Shown: one piece after another, positions 39,917-49,329 of the stretch
How positions within the stretch are numbered: position 1 is the first letter of the stretch
How the letters are laid out: each line of letters starts with the position of its first letter
The notes under the pieces: model-generated
Database searches by the model: none
Told to the model about the DNA's origin: nothing
What the model saw: only the letters and a program-made list of their open reading frames with translations
Made by a program: the position numbers and the translations under genes
Assembly: GCA_028277725.1 (NCBI GenBank)
Contig: JANQFX010000105.1
Location: 1-64,000, forward strand
DNA length: 64,000 nt
Source: Thiohalocapsa sp.
GTDB taxonomy: Bacteria > Pseudomonadota > Gammaproteobacteria > Chromatiales > Chromatiaceae
Direction: 5' to 3'

Positions 39917-39951
39917 GCTGGATCGAGGCGGCACGGCGGTTCTCCTGATGG

Positions 39952-40206
39952 CTAAGACAGTAGATCGTTCAACCGACCCTCCGCATCCAGCATCATCAAC
40001 TCCTCCTCGCCGCCGATGTGCTCGCCGTCGATGAAGATCTGCGGGTAGTAGCGTAGGCCGCAGCGCCGGACCATCTCGTCCTTTTCGTGCGGCATAAGGT
40101 CGATCATATGATCGATGTAGTCGACGCCGTAGCGATCCAGCACGGCGCGGACGTCGACGCATTTGCGGCAGTTGGTCGTGCCGTAGACTTCTACTTTCGC
40201 GGCCAT
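39952..40206 (-). CDS. Glutaredoxin-like protein
   Basis: VEVYGTTNCRKCVDVRAVLDRYGVDYIDHMID, CxxC, 84 aa. Confidence 0.88.
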   Translation of the reverse strand: MAAKVEVYGTTNCRKCVDVRAVLDRYGVDYIDHMIDLMPHEKDEMVRRCGLRYYPQIFIDGEHIGGEEELMMLDAEGRLNDLLS

Positions 40207-40412
40207 GCTGTGCTCCAGCTCCGACGTGGTTGCTCAGGGTGCGGCAGGGCCACTATCGGTGGGCCGTGTCCTTGCGGACAGGGTCGACCGCGTCGCGCGC
40301 CGCAGTCTTCGTCTTTGTCATTGTCGTGATCGTACTCGTTCAACACCGACAGAGACCACGCCATAGTCACCGCAGTCCTGCCCGACACGACAGGACCCGA
40401 GCCCCCTCACGC

Positions 40413-41000
40413 TCAATCGAGCTCCATGCCACCGCCGGACAACAGGAAATTGATGTACGGCGCATAGACCAGGACCTGTCCCTGAGCGAAGCCGAGCGCA
40501 TTGAACGCGTCGGCGACGCTGCTCAGGGCTTGAGGATCATCCGGGGCCTGGGCGAGCTCTTCCAACGCCGCGAGCAGGGCCTCGATGTCCCGCAGGTCGA
40601 CGTACTTACGAAGCATGTCGATGGATTCATGGACCCCATCGATGCTGACCGCAATGCCCTTGTCCCGGGCCCGCAGCCGACTGAAGTCCTCATCGATGAT
40701 GCGCTGCCGCAGGGTGCGGACGAAGCGATCGAAGCTGTTCTTGTCCGGGTTGTCGAGAAACAGCTCGACCAGGGGTTCCCGGTTGACCTGGCTGACGAAC
40801 GCGAGCACAGACCCCGACACCACGGGTTCCGGATCCAGGATATTCAGGACCACGCTCAAGGACTCGGTCCGCAGCGGAGAGGTGATGACGTAGCGAATCT
40901 CGTCATCCACCAGCTCGAACTCGCGGGTGCCCTTGGTCGCGTGCCTTTGCGAGAGCCTTATGGTCATGGCGCGCACTCGTGTCCGTTTGGGTGGAGACAT
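40413..41000 (-). CDS. Conserved hypothetical protein
   Basis: 195-aa ORF; start may be 40967. Confidence 0.6.
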   Translation of the reverse strand: MSPPKRTRVRAMTIRLSQRHATKGTREFELVDDEIRYVITSPLRTESLSVVLNILDPEPVVSGSVLAFVSQVNREPLVELFLDNPDKNSFDRFVRTLRQRIIDEDFSRLRARDKGIAVSIDGVHESIDMLRKYVDLRDIEALLAALEELAQAPDDPQALSSVADAFNALGFAQGQVLVYAPYINFLLSGGGMELD

Positions 41001-41115
41001 CCGGTCCGAATTGCTGGCCGCCCTCGCGACGGAGATGGGCCCCTGGGTCGCGCGTCCAGTGCAGCGGGTTCTTTGCAGTCGAATCCGCTAGCAGGCCCAG
41101 TGGCCTCCCCGCGGG

Positions 41116-41850
41116 CTAGCTGACGTCCGCGGCCGACGATTCCGGACTGCGCGGCGGCTCGCTCGATTCCTGCCGCGTGCGCAGGAAGTCCTGCGCCGGA
41201 AACCCCTTGTTGGAGAACTCCGCCAGCCAGCGCTGCACCTGCTCCTCCGGCGGGTTTGGCTCGCGGGCCAGGACCCAGGCCCGTTTGCGTGTCGGCTGGC
41301 CGACCAGCGCGTATTCGTAGTCGGTACCAACGCCGATGATCCAGTAGTCGTCCCAGAGTACGTGCACCCCGTAGAGGGTTCGGAAGCTGATCTCCAGCCG
41401 GGCGTTGGTGCCGCGATCCACGACCCTGGCGACGCCCTTGGCGCTGCCGCCGGCGTCGCCCTTGTGGGCGCAGCGATTGGTCACATAGACCATGCCGTCC
41501 TCGCCGAGCACGTAGTCGGCGGTCACGTCGCCGGTGCAGCGACGCTGGGTGAAATAGGGCAGTCGGGCGATCTCGTACCAGCGACCCATGTAGCGCGGCA
41601 GGTCGACATAGGTCGCCGTGGAGGGTGCGGTCAGATGGACCTTGGGCTTGCGCAGCCGAGTGCTGACGATGACCTGCGCCTCGCCCGTCTCGACCTCGGC
41701 GCGCTTCTCCGTCCGTGCCGAATAGATCTCCTCCGCCCAGGCGTCGAGATCGCCCGCACGGGTGCGGCGGCGACGGCGCGGCGCGGCCCGCGGCGAGTCC
41801 TGCCCAGGCGGCCTGCCGGGCTTGGACGATCCTGATCCTTCGTTGTTCAT
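41116..41850 (-). CDS. Lipocalin family protein
   Basis: LPRYMGRWYEIARLPYFTQRRCTGDVTADYVLGEDGMVYVTNRC...YALVGQPTRKRAWVLAREP. Confidence 0.85.
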   Translation of the reverse strand: MNNEGSGSSKPGRPPGQDSPRAAPRRRRRTRAGDLDAWAEEIYSARTEKRAEVETGEAQVIVSTRLRKPKVHLTAPSTATYVDLPRYMGRWYEIARLPYFTQRRCTGDVTADYVLGEDGMVYVTNRCAHKGDAGGSAKGVARVVDRGTNARLEISFRTLYGVHVLWDDYWIIGVGTDYEYALVGQPTRKRAWVLAREPNPPEEQVQRWLAEFSNKGFPAQDFLRTRQESSEPPRSPESSAADVS

Positions 41851-42206
41851 GTGCTCGCTTATCGATGAGTAGGGGGTCGCGCCCCGCTGGTGGTCCGCGG
41901 GGCGAGTTCGACGCCGATGGGCCGCGGCCACTCGGTGCGGCGACCGCGTTGAGGTGATCGCCGGGAATGCTGCACCGCATCACGACGGAGGAGCGGCGTA
42001 TTGTAACGGCCCGCAAGCCGAGCAAGCCATGTTGTGCGGGCGGCTATGGGGCCGCACCGCTATCACGACGCACGGTGCGCGCGTTCGATATACTTCTGCA
42101 CTTGTCAAGCGGCCAAGACCGGGGCCCGGGCCCACGAACCCCCGCGGCCGTCACGCATCGACAGCCCGGCCGACGGCACGCGTTCCAGTGTTTCCGCTCC
42201 AGACCC

Positions 42207-43274
42207 ATGCCCCATCAGACCGACGACCTCCGTATCCGCGACATCAAGCAGGTGATCCCGCCCAAGGACCTGCATGAGACGTTCCCGATCACCGACGCCG
42301 CCGCGGAGACGGTGTCCAGGACCCGGGGTGAGATTCAGCGCATCCTGCACGGCGAGGACGATCGCCTGCTGGTCGTGACCGGGCCCTGCTCCGTACACCA
42401 CACGGCCGCTGCGATGGAATACGCCCAGCGCCTGGCTGAGGTCCGCGAACGGCTTTCCGATCAGCTCCTGGTGGTGATGCGCGTCTACTTCGAGAAGCCC
42501 CGCACCACCGTCGGCTGGAAGGGCCTGATCAACGATCCGAACCTGGACGGCAGCTTCGAGATCAACAAGGGCCTGGGGCTGGCCCGCAAGCTGCTGTTGG
42601 ATCTCAACGAGCGCGGCATCCCGGCCGGGACCGAGTTCCTGGACCTCATCAGCCCGCAGTACATCGCCGATCTGGTCAGCTGGGGCGCCATCGGCGCCCG
42701 CACCACCGAGAGCCAAGGACACCGCGAATTGGCGTCCGGGCTGTCGTGCCCCGTAGGCTTCAAGAACGCCACCGACGGCAGCAGCAAGGTGGCCATCGAC
42801 GCCATGCACGCCGCCGCGCGGCCGCATGTGTTCATGTCGCTCACCAAGGACGGCAACTCCGCCATCTTCAGCACCACCGGCAATTCGGACACGCACATCA
42901 TCCTGCGCGGCGGCAGCCGGCCGAACTACGACACCGAGAGCGTGAACATCGCCGCCGAGGCCATCGAGTCCGCCGGACTCCGGCCGAAGATCATGATCGA
43001 CTTCAGCCACGCCAACAGCCGCAAGCAGCCGCAGAAGCAGATCCGCGTCTGCGAGGACGTTGCGGGTCAGATCGCCCGCGGCGACCGCCGCATCATCGGC
43101 ACCATGATCGAGAGCCATCTGGTCGCCGGCCGCCAGGACCTCGCGGACGGCTCCGCACCCATCTACGGGCAGAGCATCACCGACGCCTGCATCGGCTGGG
43201 ACGATACACCGCCCATGCTGGAGGAGTTGGCGGCGGCCGCGGCACGGCGGCGCAACGCCAAGCGGCATCGCTAA
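42207..43274 (+). CDS. 3-deoxy-7-phosphoheptulonate synthase (type I, AroG/AroF/AroH family)
   Basis: VVTGPCSVHHTAAAMEYAQRL...VYFEKPRTTVGWKGLINDPNLDGSFEINKGL...MIESHLVAGRQDL. Confidence 0.96.
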   Translation: MPHQTDDLRIRDIKQVIPPKDLHETFPITDAAAETVSRTRGEIQRILHGEDDRLLVVTGPCSVHHTAAAMEYAQRLAEVRERLSDQLLVVMRVYFEKPRTTVGWKGLINDPNLDGSFEINKGLGLARKLLLDLNERGIPAGTEFLDLISPQYIADLVSWGAIGARTTESQGHRELASGLSCPVGFKNATDGSSKVAIDAMHAAARPHVFMSLTKDGNSAIFSTTGNSDTHIILRGGSRPNYDTESVNIAAEAIESAGLRPKIMIDFSHANSRKQPQKQIRVCEDVAGQIARGDRRIIGTMIESHLVAGRQDLADGSAPIYGQSITDACIGWDDTPPMLEELAAAAARRRNAKRHR

Positions 43275-44389
43275 CCAGCCAGCCGCGCCAGCTGCGCCTG
43301 CACCGGCTCCACCACCGGCTTGAGCTTGCGCCGCATCAGGCTGCCGAGGGTCGTGGGGTCGCTCAGCACCGGCCGTATGGCACCGTAGCCGATCCCGGAC
43401 AGTAGGCGCATCGCCCGTAGGTCGTCGCTCGCCTCGGGGCGGATGGCGAGGATGTCGCGCACGTCCTGCGGTGCGGAATCCGGTGCCACGAAGGCCTGGG
43501 CGTCGGCGACGAGCTGGTCCATATCCAGCCTGGGCTCGACATCCGGCCGCGCTGCATCGAAGTAGGTACGGAGGCAATCGAAGGTCCCGATGACCACGTC
43601 CTGATTCGGCGGCTTGTCCAGCACGGCGGACACGGTCCGCACATAGGCCCGACCGGGACCGGAAACGGCCCGCAGCAGCAGCGTCACCAGCGGATGACCC
43701 GCCTCACGCAGCGGCGCGAGCGCGGCCGCCAGGTCGTCCGCGTCCGCCCGCGGCGACGGCGGGTGCGGCAGGTCATCGGGTAGGGCACGCAGGAATCCAA
43801 GCAGGTAGGCCTGCCTGCGTCCGGACTTGCCCCAGAGATCGAGCACCTCCTCCTCGGCCAGCAGTCCCGGCTTCAGGATCAGTCGCACCGAGTCGGTCTG
43901 GCGCTCGCTCTCCGTCTCGAAGGGGAGATAGTCGCGCACATAGGCCGCCAAATCCCGCCCGAGGGGGCTGCCTGCGATGGTCGGATTCTCGAGCATGCGC
44001 CGCGCATTGTCGGCATCCTCCATGGCCCACCAGGCGCGCCGCGCCAGCTCCTCGGTCAGGCCCGGCGAACCGACGGCCGCGACGACGGCCTCCGCCTCAC
44101 CGAGCATCAGGAGCTGCTCCAGGCTCTCGTCCCGCATCTGGCCCATGCGCGTCCAACGCTTGAGGTAGACCGGGTAGCCCCCCGGGGAGCCCAGGATGTG
44201 ACCTGAAATCAGTTCCTTGACGAGGCGCAGGTACTGCTCCGGCCGCCCGCTGGGATTGAGATCCACCCGCGCCTCGCCCTTGTCCGTGAGGCCGTAGACG
44301 ATCAGCTTGGATTCGTCGATGCGGATGGCCTTGGGTTTGCTCGCGAGCAGGACGTTGAGACGGAAGTTGTCTTCGCTGGCGAGGTCCAT
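43271..44389 (-). CDS. dsrS: Sulfur oxidation-associated protein DsrS
   Basis: 372 aa, last gene of the dsr cluster, next to dsrR; matches the A. vinosum dsr gene order. Confidence 0.8.
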   Translation of the reverse strand: MDLASEDNFRLNVLLASKPKAIRIDESKLIVYGLTDKGEARVDLNPSGRPEQYLRLVKELISGHILGSPGGYPVYLKRWTRMGQMRDESLEQLLMLGEAEAVVAAVGSPGLTEELARRAWWAMEDADNARRMLENPTIAGSPLGRDLAAYVRDYLPFETESERQTDSVRLILKPGLLAEEEVLDLWGKSGRRQAYLLGFLRALPDDLPHPPSPRADADDLAAALAPLREAGHPLVTLLLRAVSGPGRAYVRTVSAVLDKPPNQDVVIGTFDCLRTYFDAARPDVEPRLDMDQLVADAQAFVAPDSAPQDVRDILAIRPEASDDLRAMRLLSGIGYGAIRPVLSDPTTLGSLMRRKLKPVVEPVQAQLARLAG

Positions 44390-44446
44390 CGAGGTATCGA
44401 ACTGCTGCTGTGGGGCCTGTGCGGATATCGGGCGTCGAGCCTCGGC

Positions 44447-44764
44447 TCAGGAATCGGCCGGCGGCTCGTAGTGCGGGTCCTTCGGGTTCAGGAAGATGAA
44501 GTGATGCTCGCCGGGCTGCACCTCGGCGAAGTCCATGGTGGCCTGATCGAGCAGCGGCACGTTCTCCGGCGACATGACCAGATCGACGCCCTCGCTCTGG
44601 AAGCGGATGTCGTCCTCCTGGATGGAGTCCTCGAAGCCCATCCGATACTCGATGGCGCCGTCCGGCTTCTGCAGCGCGGCAAGCCTCAGGGACATCCCCT
44701 GGGCGTTGCCCTGTTTCGCTGCCTTGAGTACCTGCTCGGCGGCTGCCGGGGTCAACTTGAACAT
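44447..44764 (-). CDS. dsrR: DsrR, IscA-like (A-type carrier-like) protein
   Basis: MFKLTPAAAEQVLKAAKQGNAQGMSLRLAA... IscA/HesB fold-like without the canonical Cys triad. Confidence 0.88.
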   Translation of the reverse strand: MFKLTPAAAEQVLKAAKQGNAQGMSLRLAALQKPDGAIEYRMGFEDSIQEDDIRFQSEGVDLVMSPENVPLLDQATMDFAEVQPGEHHFIFLNPKDPHYEPPADS

Positions 44765-45089
44765 GCCTTTACTCTCACTGCTGTCTCAGGCGGCACGGGA
44801 GCGATGCGCGGCGCCCGGCGAAGGGCCAGAGCCGACACGGGCGGCTTGCACCAGGCTCCCTCCGGGCATTCACGACCCGAGGCCGACCAGGGCGCGCAAG
44901 CGCCAATGCTGATGATTGCTTGGCGGCCGATGATAACGCGCAAGGGCGGCGGCGTCGCGCCCGCCGGGGCCAGGGAGCAGCATGGCCTTCGCTTCCCTTC
45001 ATGCTCTGCGCCTGGTTCTGAACGAGTCGGCGCCGAGAATGGCGCCGCGTCCTGCCCCACGGGGCGAACGCCGATACATCAGCGTTTCC

Positions 45090-46469
45090 CTAGAGGGTCC
45101 GACGAATGTGCGCCAGGTAGCGATCCGTCCAGTTGAGCCCGCCCGCGGCGCGCAGATGGGCGTAATTGGCCAACAGATTGTCCTGGACGATCCCGTCGTG
45201 GCGACCATCGACCCCCTGGCCGCGCAGCACCTCATAGCCGTAGGCCCAGTCCGCCTCGGGCTCGATCACCGCCGAGTGGTGGAACTCGTGGCCAGGGACG
45301 AGGGCGCCCGTCGATGCGGCACCATCGGATGGCCAGGGAAAGGCGTCGGTCTCGCGCAGTTGCACATAGCCACGGCCCTGTGGGCGATCATGCATGGCCA
45401 CCGCGGCCTTCAGCACGCCGCACATGCGCCCGGACGCGTCGCCCCAATGGACGCGCTCGGTCAGATACATCAGCCCGCCACACTCCGCGTAGGCCGGCTT
45501 TCCGGCGCGGATGAAATCGGCCACCGCCGAGCGCATGGCGTGGTTTCGATCGAGCTCCCGGAGTCTCGTCTCAGGGAATCCGCCGCCGATGAACAGGGCG
45601 TCGACCTCGGGCAGATCATCATCGTGCACGGGACTGAAGGGCAAGAGCTGCGCCCCGCCGCGCTCCAGCGCCGCCAGGTCGTCCGGGTAATAGAAACCGA
45701 AGACCTCGTCGCGGGCGATGCCGATACGCACCGGCGGCGCTGTCTGTGCTCGGGGCCGTGGCGCCGGCGGGACGACCGGCGGTGACGGCACCGCGAGGGC
45801 GATCTCCTCGACCCGCGGCAGGTCGACATGCTCGCCGACCAGTGCGCAGATGCGCTCGATGGCGGACTCGGCGCCGTCGGCCTCATTGCTCGGGATCAGC
45901 CCGAGGTGGCGCTCCTCGATGCCGATCTCGGCGCGACGCGGCACCAGCCCGAGCACCGGCAGGTCCGTGTAGTGCTCGACGACGCGACGCAGGTTGGTCC
46001 CGTGGCGTCCGCCGCCGACCTTGTTCAGAATCACGCCGGCGATGGTCAACTCCGGATCGAAGGCGAGGTGGCCGAGCAACAGGGGCACGACACCGCGAGA
46101 CATGCCCTGCACATCCACCACCAGCACCACCGGGGCGCCCAACAGTTTGGCCAGTTCAGCGTTGCTCTGTTTCCCCTCCAGGTCGACGCTGTCGAAGAGC
46201 CCGACGTTGCCTTCGATCAGACCCAGATCAGCGCCCGCCATTGCACCCTGGAAGTGGGCGCGGATCTCGTCCACCGGTGTGGTGTGGAAATCCAGATTCA
46301 GGCACGAGCGCCCGCTGGCCTGGGACAGCCAGAGCGGGTCGATGTAGTCGGGTCCCTTCTTGAACGGCTGGACGCGATGCCCGCGGCGCAACAGGGCCCG
46401 GGTCAGGCCGATGCTGAGGGTCGTCTTGCCGGACGACTTGCGGGTCGCTGCGAGGTAGAGGTGCGGCAT
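45090..46469 (-). CDS. dsrN: DsrN, cobyrinate a,c-diamide synthase-like siroheme amidase
   Basis: YLAATRKSSGKTTLSIGLTRALLRRG...FYYPDDLAALERGGAQLLPFSPVHDDDLPEVDALFIGGGFPE. Confidence 0.93.
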   Translation of the reverse strand: MPHLYLAATRKSSGKTTLSIGLTRALLRRGHRVQPFKKGPDYIDPLWLSQASGRSCLNLDFHTTPVDEIRAHFQGAMAGADLGLIEGNVGLFDSVDLEGKQSNAELAKLLGAPVVLVVDVQGMSRGVVPLLLGHLAFDPELTIAGVILNKVGGGRHGTNLRRVVEHYTDLPVLGLVPRRAEIGIEERHLGLIPSNEADGAESAIERICALVGEHVDLPRVEEIALAVPSPPVVPPAPRPRAQTAPPVRIGIARDEVFGFYYPDDLAALERGGAQLLPFSPVHDDDLPEVDALFIGGGFPETRLRELDRNHAMRSAVADFIRAGKPAYAECGGLMYLTERVHWGDASGRMCGVLKAAVAMHDRPQGRGYVQLRETDAFPWPSDGAASTGALVPGHEFHHSAVIEPEADWAYGYEVLRGQGVDGRHDGIVQDNLLANYAHLRAAGGLNWTDRYLAHIRRTL

Positions 46470-46630
46470 GGCAGCGGTGAACGTGTGCGTACGTCCGCCC
46501 CAGCGCAGGTGCGCTGGAGCGGACGTCGGGACGAGCGGCGAGGTGCCTTGAGCGAGGGCCGGCGGACAGCGCGTGCTGAGCGCTCGGTTCGACGGCGGAG
46601 CTTGCGTGTACGAGGCTGTCCTCGCGGGAC

Positions 46631-47860
46631 TCAGGCAGAGGCCCCGGAGAGGCCTTCCACCTCGCTATCGGCCAGGGACTCCGGCAGGAACTGCAGCACC
46701 CGGATGCCGACCGCGACGATCAACATGGCCACACCAACGCCACCGATGCCGAGCAGGAGCTCGGGCAGGCTCGGCGCATAGGGTGCAACCGCGCCGCCGA
46801 TGTCTCCGGGCGCACCGAAGGCGAGCACGGTCTGACCCGGAAACATCTCCTGCGGGTAGGCCTGGCTGCCGATGATGACAACGTAGAGGGCAGCGAAGCC
46901 ACCGAGGATGACGAAGCCGCAGGCGGCCGCGACCCAGTTGCGATCCTTACCGAGGTCCGGATGGTAGACGATGCCGAGCGGCAGGAGCCCCCCGATGACG
47001 ACCCAGCCCAGCCAGAAGAGCACCGTGTAGATGCCGCCGCTCATCAGGATGAAGCTCTCCAGATCGGCATGCTTGGCGCCGTACAGGTTCGTCAGGTGAT
47101 ACACCAACGTGAAGTAGAGCACCGAGGCGACAAACAGGCCGAGCAGGTTCTTCAGCCGCTTGAGCATCGCCGGCCCGATGGGACGGCCATCCCAGTCGAA
47201 ACTCGCCATCAGGACCAGGATGTACACGGCCAGCCCGTAGGCGAAGGACATGACGACGAACATCGGCGCCAGGATCGCCGTGTCGTAGGCGGTGCGCCCC
47301 ACCAGGAAGCCGAAGATGGAGCCGGTACCGGTGGTGAGGGCCAGACGCCACAGGAAGGCGAAGGTGCCGACGGGCCTCTGGAACTTGTTGCCCTTGCGCT
47401 CCGCCATGGTCCAGAGATAGGCGATGGTGATGGCCAGGAAGCCGGTATAGAGGAAGATGTTCCAGGCGAAGATCGACGTGAAGTTATAGGTCGTCATGGC
47501 GACCAGCAGCCGATCCGGACGCCCGAGGTCCAGTACCAGCACCAACAGACCCGCAACCAGCATGGCGGCCGCCAGCAGCCCGGACAGGCGCCCGAGGGGC
47601 TTGTAGTCCGGCTTGTTGAAGACAGTGCCGATGGAGGCGATGTTGAGCGCCCCCGAGGCGGCGACGATCAGAAACACCGCGAACACATGCGGAAGCCCCC
47701 AGACCACCGAGTTGGTCATACCCGTGACCCAGTGGCCCTCGTGCTCCATGTAGAGCGCCGCCGTTCCGCCGATGGCGATCACGGCCGCCAAGGCGGCGAG
47801 CAGACCCCAATAGTGCTCGGGTCGGATAAGCCATTCGCGGTAGACGATTCTCTTGGCCAT
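46631..47860 (-). CDS. dsrP: DsrP, NrfD-family integral membrane protein
   Basis: Ten-TM NrfD-like protein adjacent to dsrO. Confidence 0.93.
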   Translation of the reverse strand: MAKRIVYREWLIRPEHYWGLLAALAAVIAIGGTAALYMEHEGHWVTGMTNSVVWGLPHVFAVFLIVAASGALNIASIGTVFNKPDYKPLGRLSGLLAAAMLVAGLLVLVLDLGRPDRLLVAMTTYNFTSIFAWNIFLYTGFLAITIAYLWTMAERKGNKFQRPVGTFAFLWRLALTTGTGSIFGFLVGRTAYDTAILAPMFVVMSFAYGLAVYILVLMASFDWDGRPIGPAMLKRLKNLLGLFVASVLYFTLVYHLTNLYGAKHADLESFILMSGGIYTVLFWLGWVVIGGLLPLGIVYHPDLGKDRNWVAAACGFVILGGFAALYVVIIGSQAYPQEMFPGQTVLAFGAPGDIGGAVAPYAPSLPELLLGIGGVGVAMLIVAVGIRVLQFLPESLADSEVEGLSGASA

Positions 47861-47947
47861 CGGAATCTCTCGAAGAGTCGGTCCAGCCCTTGAAGGAGCG
47901 CGGTCGGGCCGCGCCCGGGCAGAGGTTTGTACGATGTGCGGCGGCGC

Positions 47948-48751
47948 TTACAGACCGGCGTAGCGGACGCCGGTGTTGAGCTGCAGGTCTTCCCGGATCT
48001 GTCGATTCGGTTGAGCCGCCAGGGCCTGACGCAATGGGCTGGTCGGGTCCTTGAGATCACCGAACATAATGGCCTGATGCCCGCCCGCGGTGCAGGCCTC
48101 CTGGCAGGCCGTCGTCGTCTTGCCCTCGTCGAGGCGGTGCGCGCACAAGTTGCAGCTCTCGACGCAGCCGATGCCACGCGGTGCCCGGGTCAGCTTCTGC
48201 TCAACCCGTTCGTGGATAAAGGAACGCGCCTTGTAGGGGCAGGCCATGATGCAGTAGCGGCAACCGATGCAGGTGTGCCGGTCCACCATGACGATGCCGT
48301 CGGCGCGCTTGAACGAGGCCCCGGTGGGGCAGACGTTGACGCAGGGCGGTTGCTCACAGTGTTGGCACATGAGCGGCAGGTTGGTCACATGACCGCTCGC
48401 ATTGTCCTGGAGCTTGACCTTGCGTATCCAGACCGCGCGCTGGTTCTGCCACTTGGCCTCGTTGTCGCCGAAGGGCTCCGATTGCAGGCCGAGGCCGTTT
48501 TCCTGATCGCAGGCTTCGACGCAGGCGGTGCAGCCATCGGCGCACTTGGAGGTGTCGACCAGCATGCCCCAGCGGTGCCGGTCCGTCACGGGCTCGGTGC
48601 GCGGGCTTGCGTCCGCGGACTCCGGGAGCCCGGCCGAGAAGGCGCCGAGCGCGGCGACCCCGGCCCCGCCCGTGACGGAGCCCGCCGCGACGGCCGCGGC
48701 GCCGAGGAAGCGGCGCCGGTCGCTGTCCACCTGCCGGTTGTCATCTTTCAT
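47948..48751 (-). CDS. dsrO: DsrO, Tat-exported periplasmic ferredoxin-like Fe-S protein
   Basis: SDRRRFLGAAAVAAGS Tat motif; four Cys clusters including CIGCRYCIMACPYKAR. Confidence 0.94.
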   Translation of the reverse strand: MKDDNRQVDSDRRRFLGAAAVAAGSVTGGAGVAALGAFSAGLPESADASPRTEPVTDRHRWGMLVDTSKCADGCTACVEACDQENGLGLQSEPFGDNEAKWQNQRAVWIRKVKLQDNASGHVTNLPLMCQHCEQPPCVNVCPTGASFKRADGIVMVDRHTCIGCRYCIMACPYKARSFIHERVEQKLTRAPRGIGCVESCNLCAHRLDEGKTTTACQEACTAGGHQAIMFGDLKDPTSPLRQALAAQPNRQIREDLQLNTGVRYAGL

Positions 48752-49284
48752 TGGTCTTGGTTCTCCGCCGGCATGGTCTCCGGGACCTGGGCAACGGTGG
48801 GCACCGCGCCATGCTGCGCGCCATCGACGCTCAGCTGGTGCCCGTGGGCCGCTGCCGTTTCCTGGTTCCAGCCCTCGCCCTCCGGAATGGTGGCGTGGCA
48901 GTCGAAGCAGTTCAGGTTCACCGCGGCGTAGTCGTGGCAGGCCTCGCAGAACTGGCCGTCCGCGTTGATCGGCACCGGCTTCTGCTCAGCGTCGTAGCCG
49001 ACATGACAGGTGACGCAGCCCGCCATACTGTGCTTGGTCGAGCGGATGCCGCCGTACACCGTGGTGTCGCGCTGATGGCGGATCACCTCCATGTGGTTGC
49101 GGCGCATGTATTCCGTGGGCTCGACACAGTTCTGGACGCCCGCGGCATTGGAACTCGGGACGACGAAATCGCCGACACCCGTGGCGTGCGCGGTGGTGGA
49201 GCCGAAGGCGGCGAGCAAGAGCGTCAGCGGGAGTCCGAGGATCAAGCGTCGGACGCCTCGGTTCGGCGGTGTGTGTCTCATCAT
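48748..49284 (-). CDS. dsrJ: DsrJ, triheme cytochrome c
   Basis: CVTCH, CEACH, CFDCH. Confidence 0.93.
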   Translation of the reverse strand: MMRHTPPNRGVRRLILGLPLTLLLAAFGSTTAHATGVGDFVVPSSNAAGVQNCVEPTEYMRRNHMEVIRHQRDTTVYGGIRSTKHSMAGCVTCHVGYDAEQKPVPINADGQFCEACHDYAAVNLNCFDCHATIPEGEGWNQETAAAHGHQLSVDGAQHGAVPTVAQVPETMPAENQDQ

Positions 49285-49329
49285 GCATTTCCGGTCCCGC
49301 TCACGCGGGACCGTCCGTTCTGCCTGGCG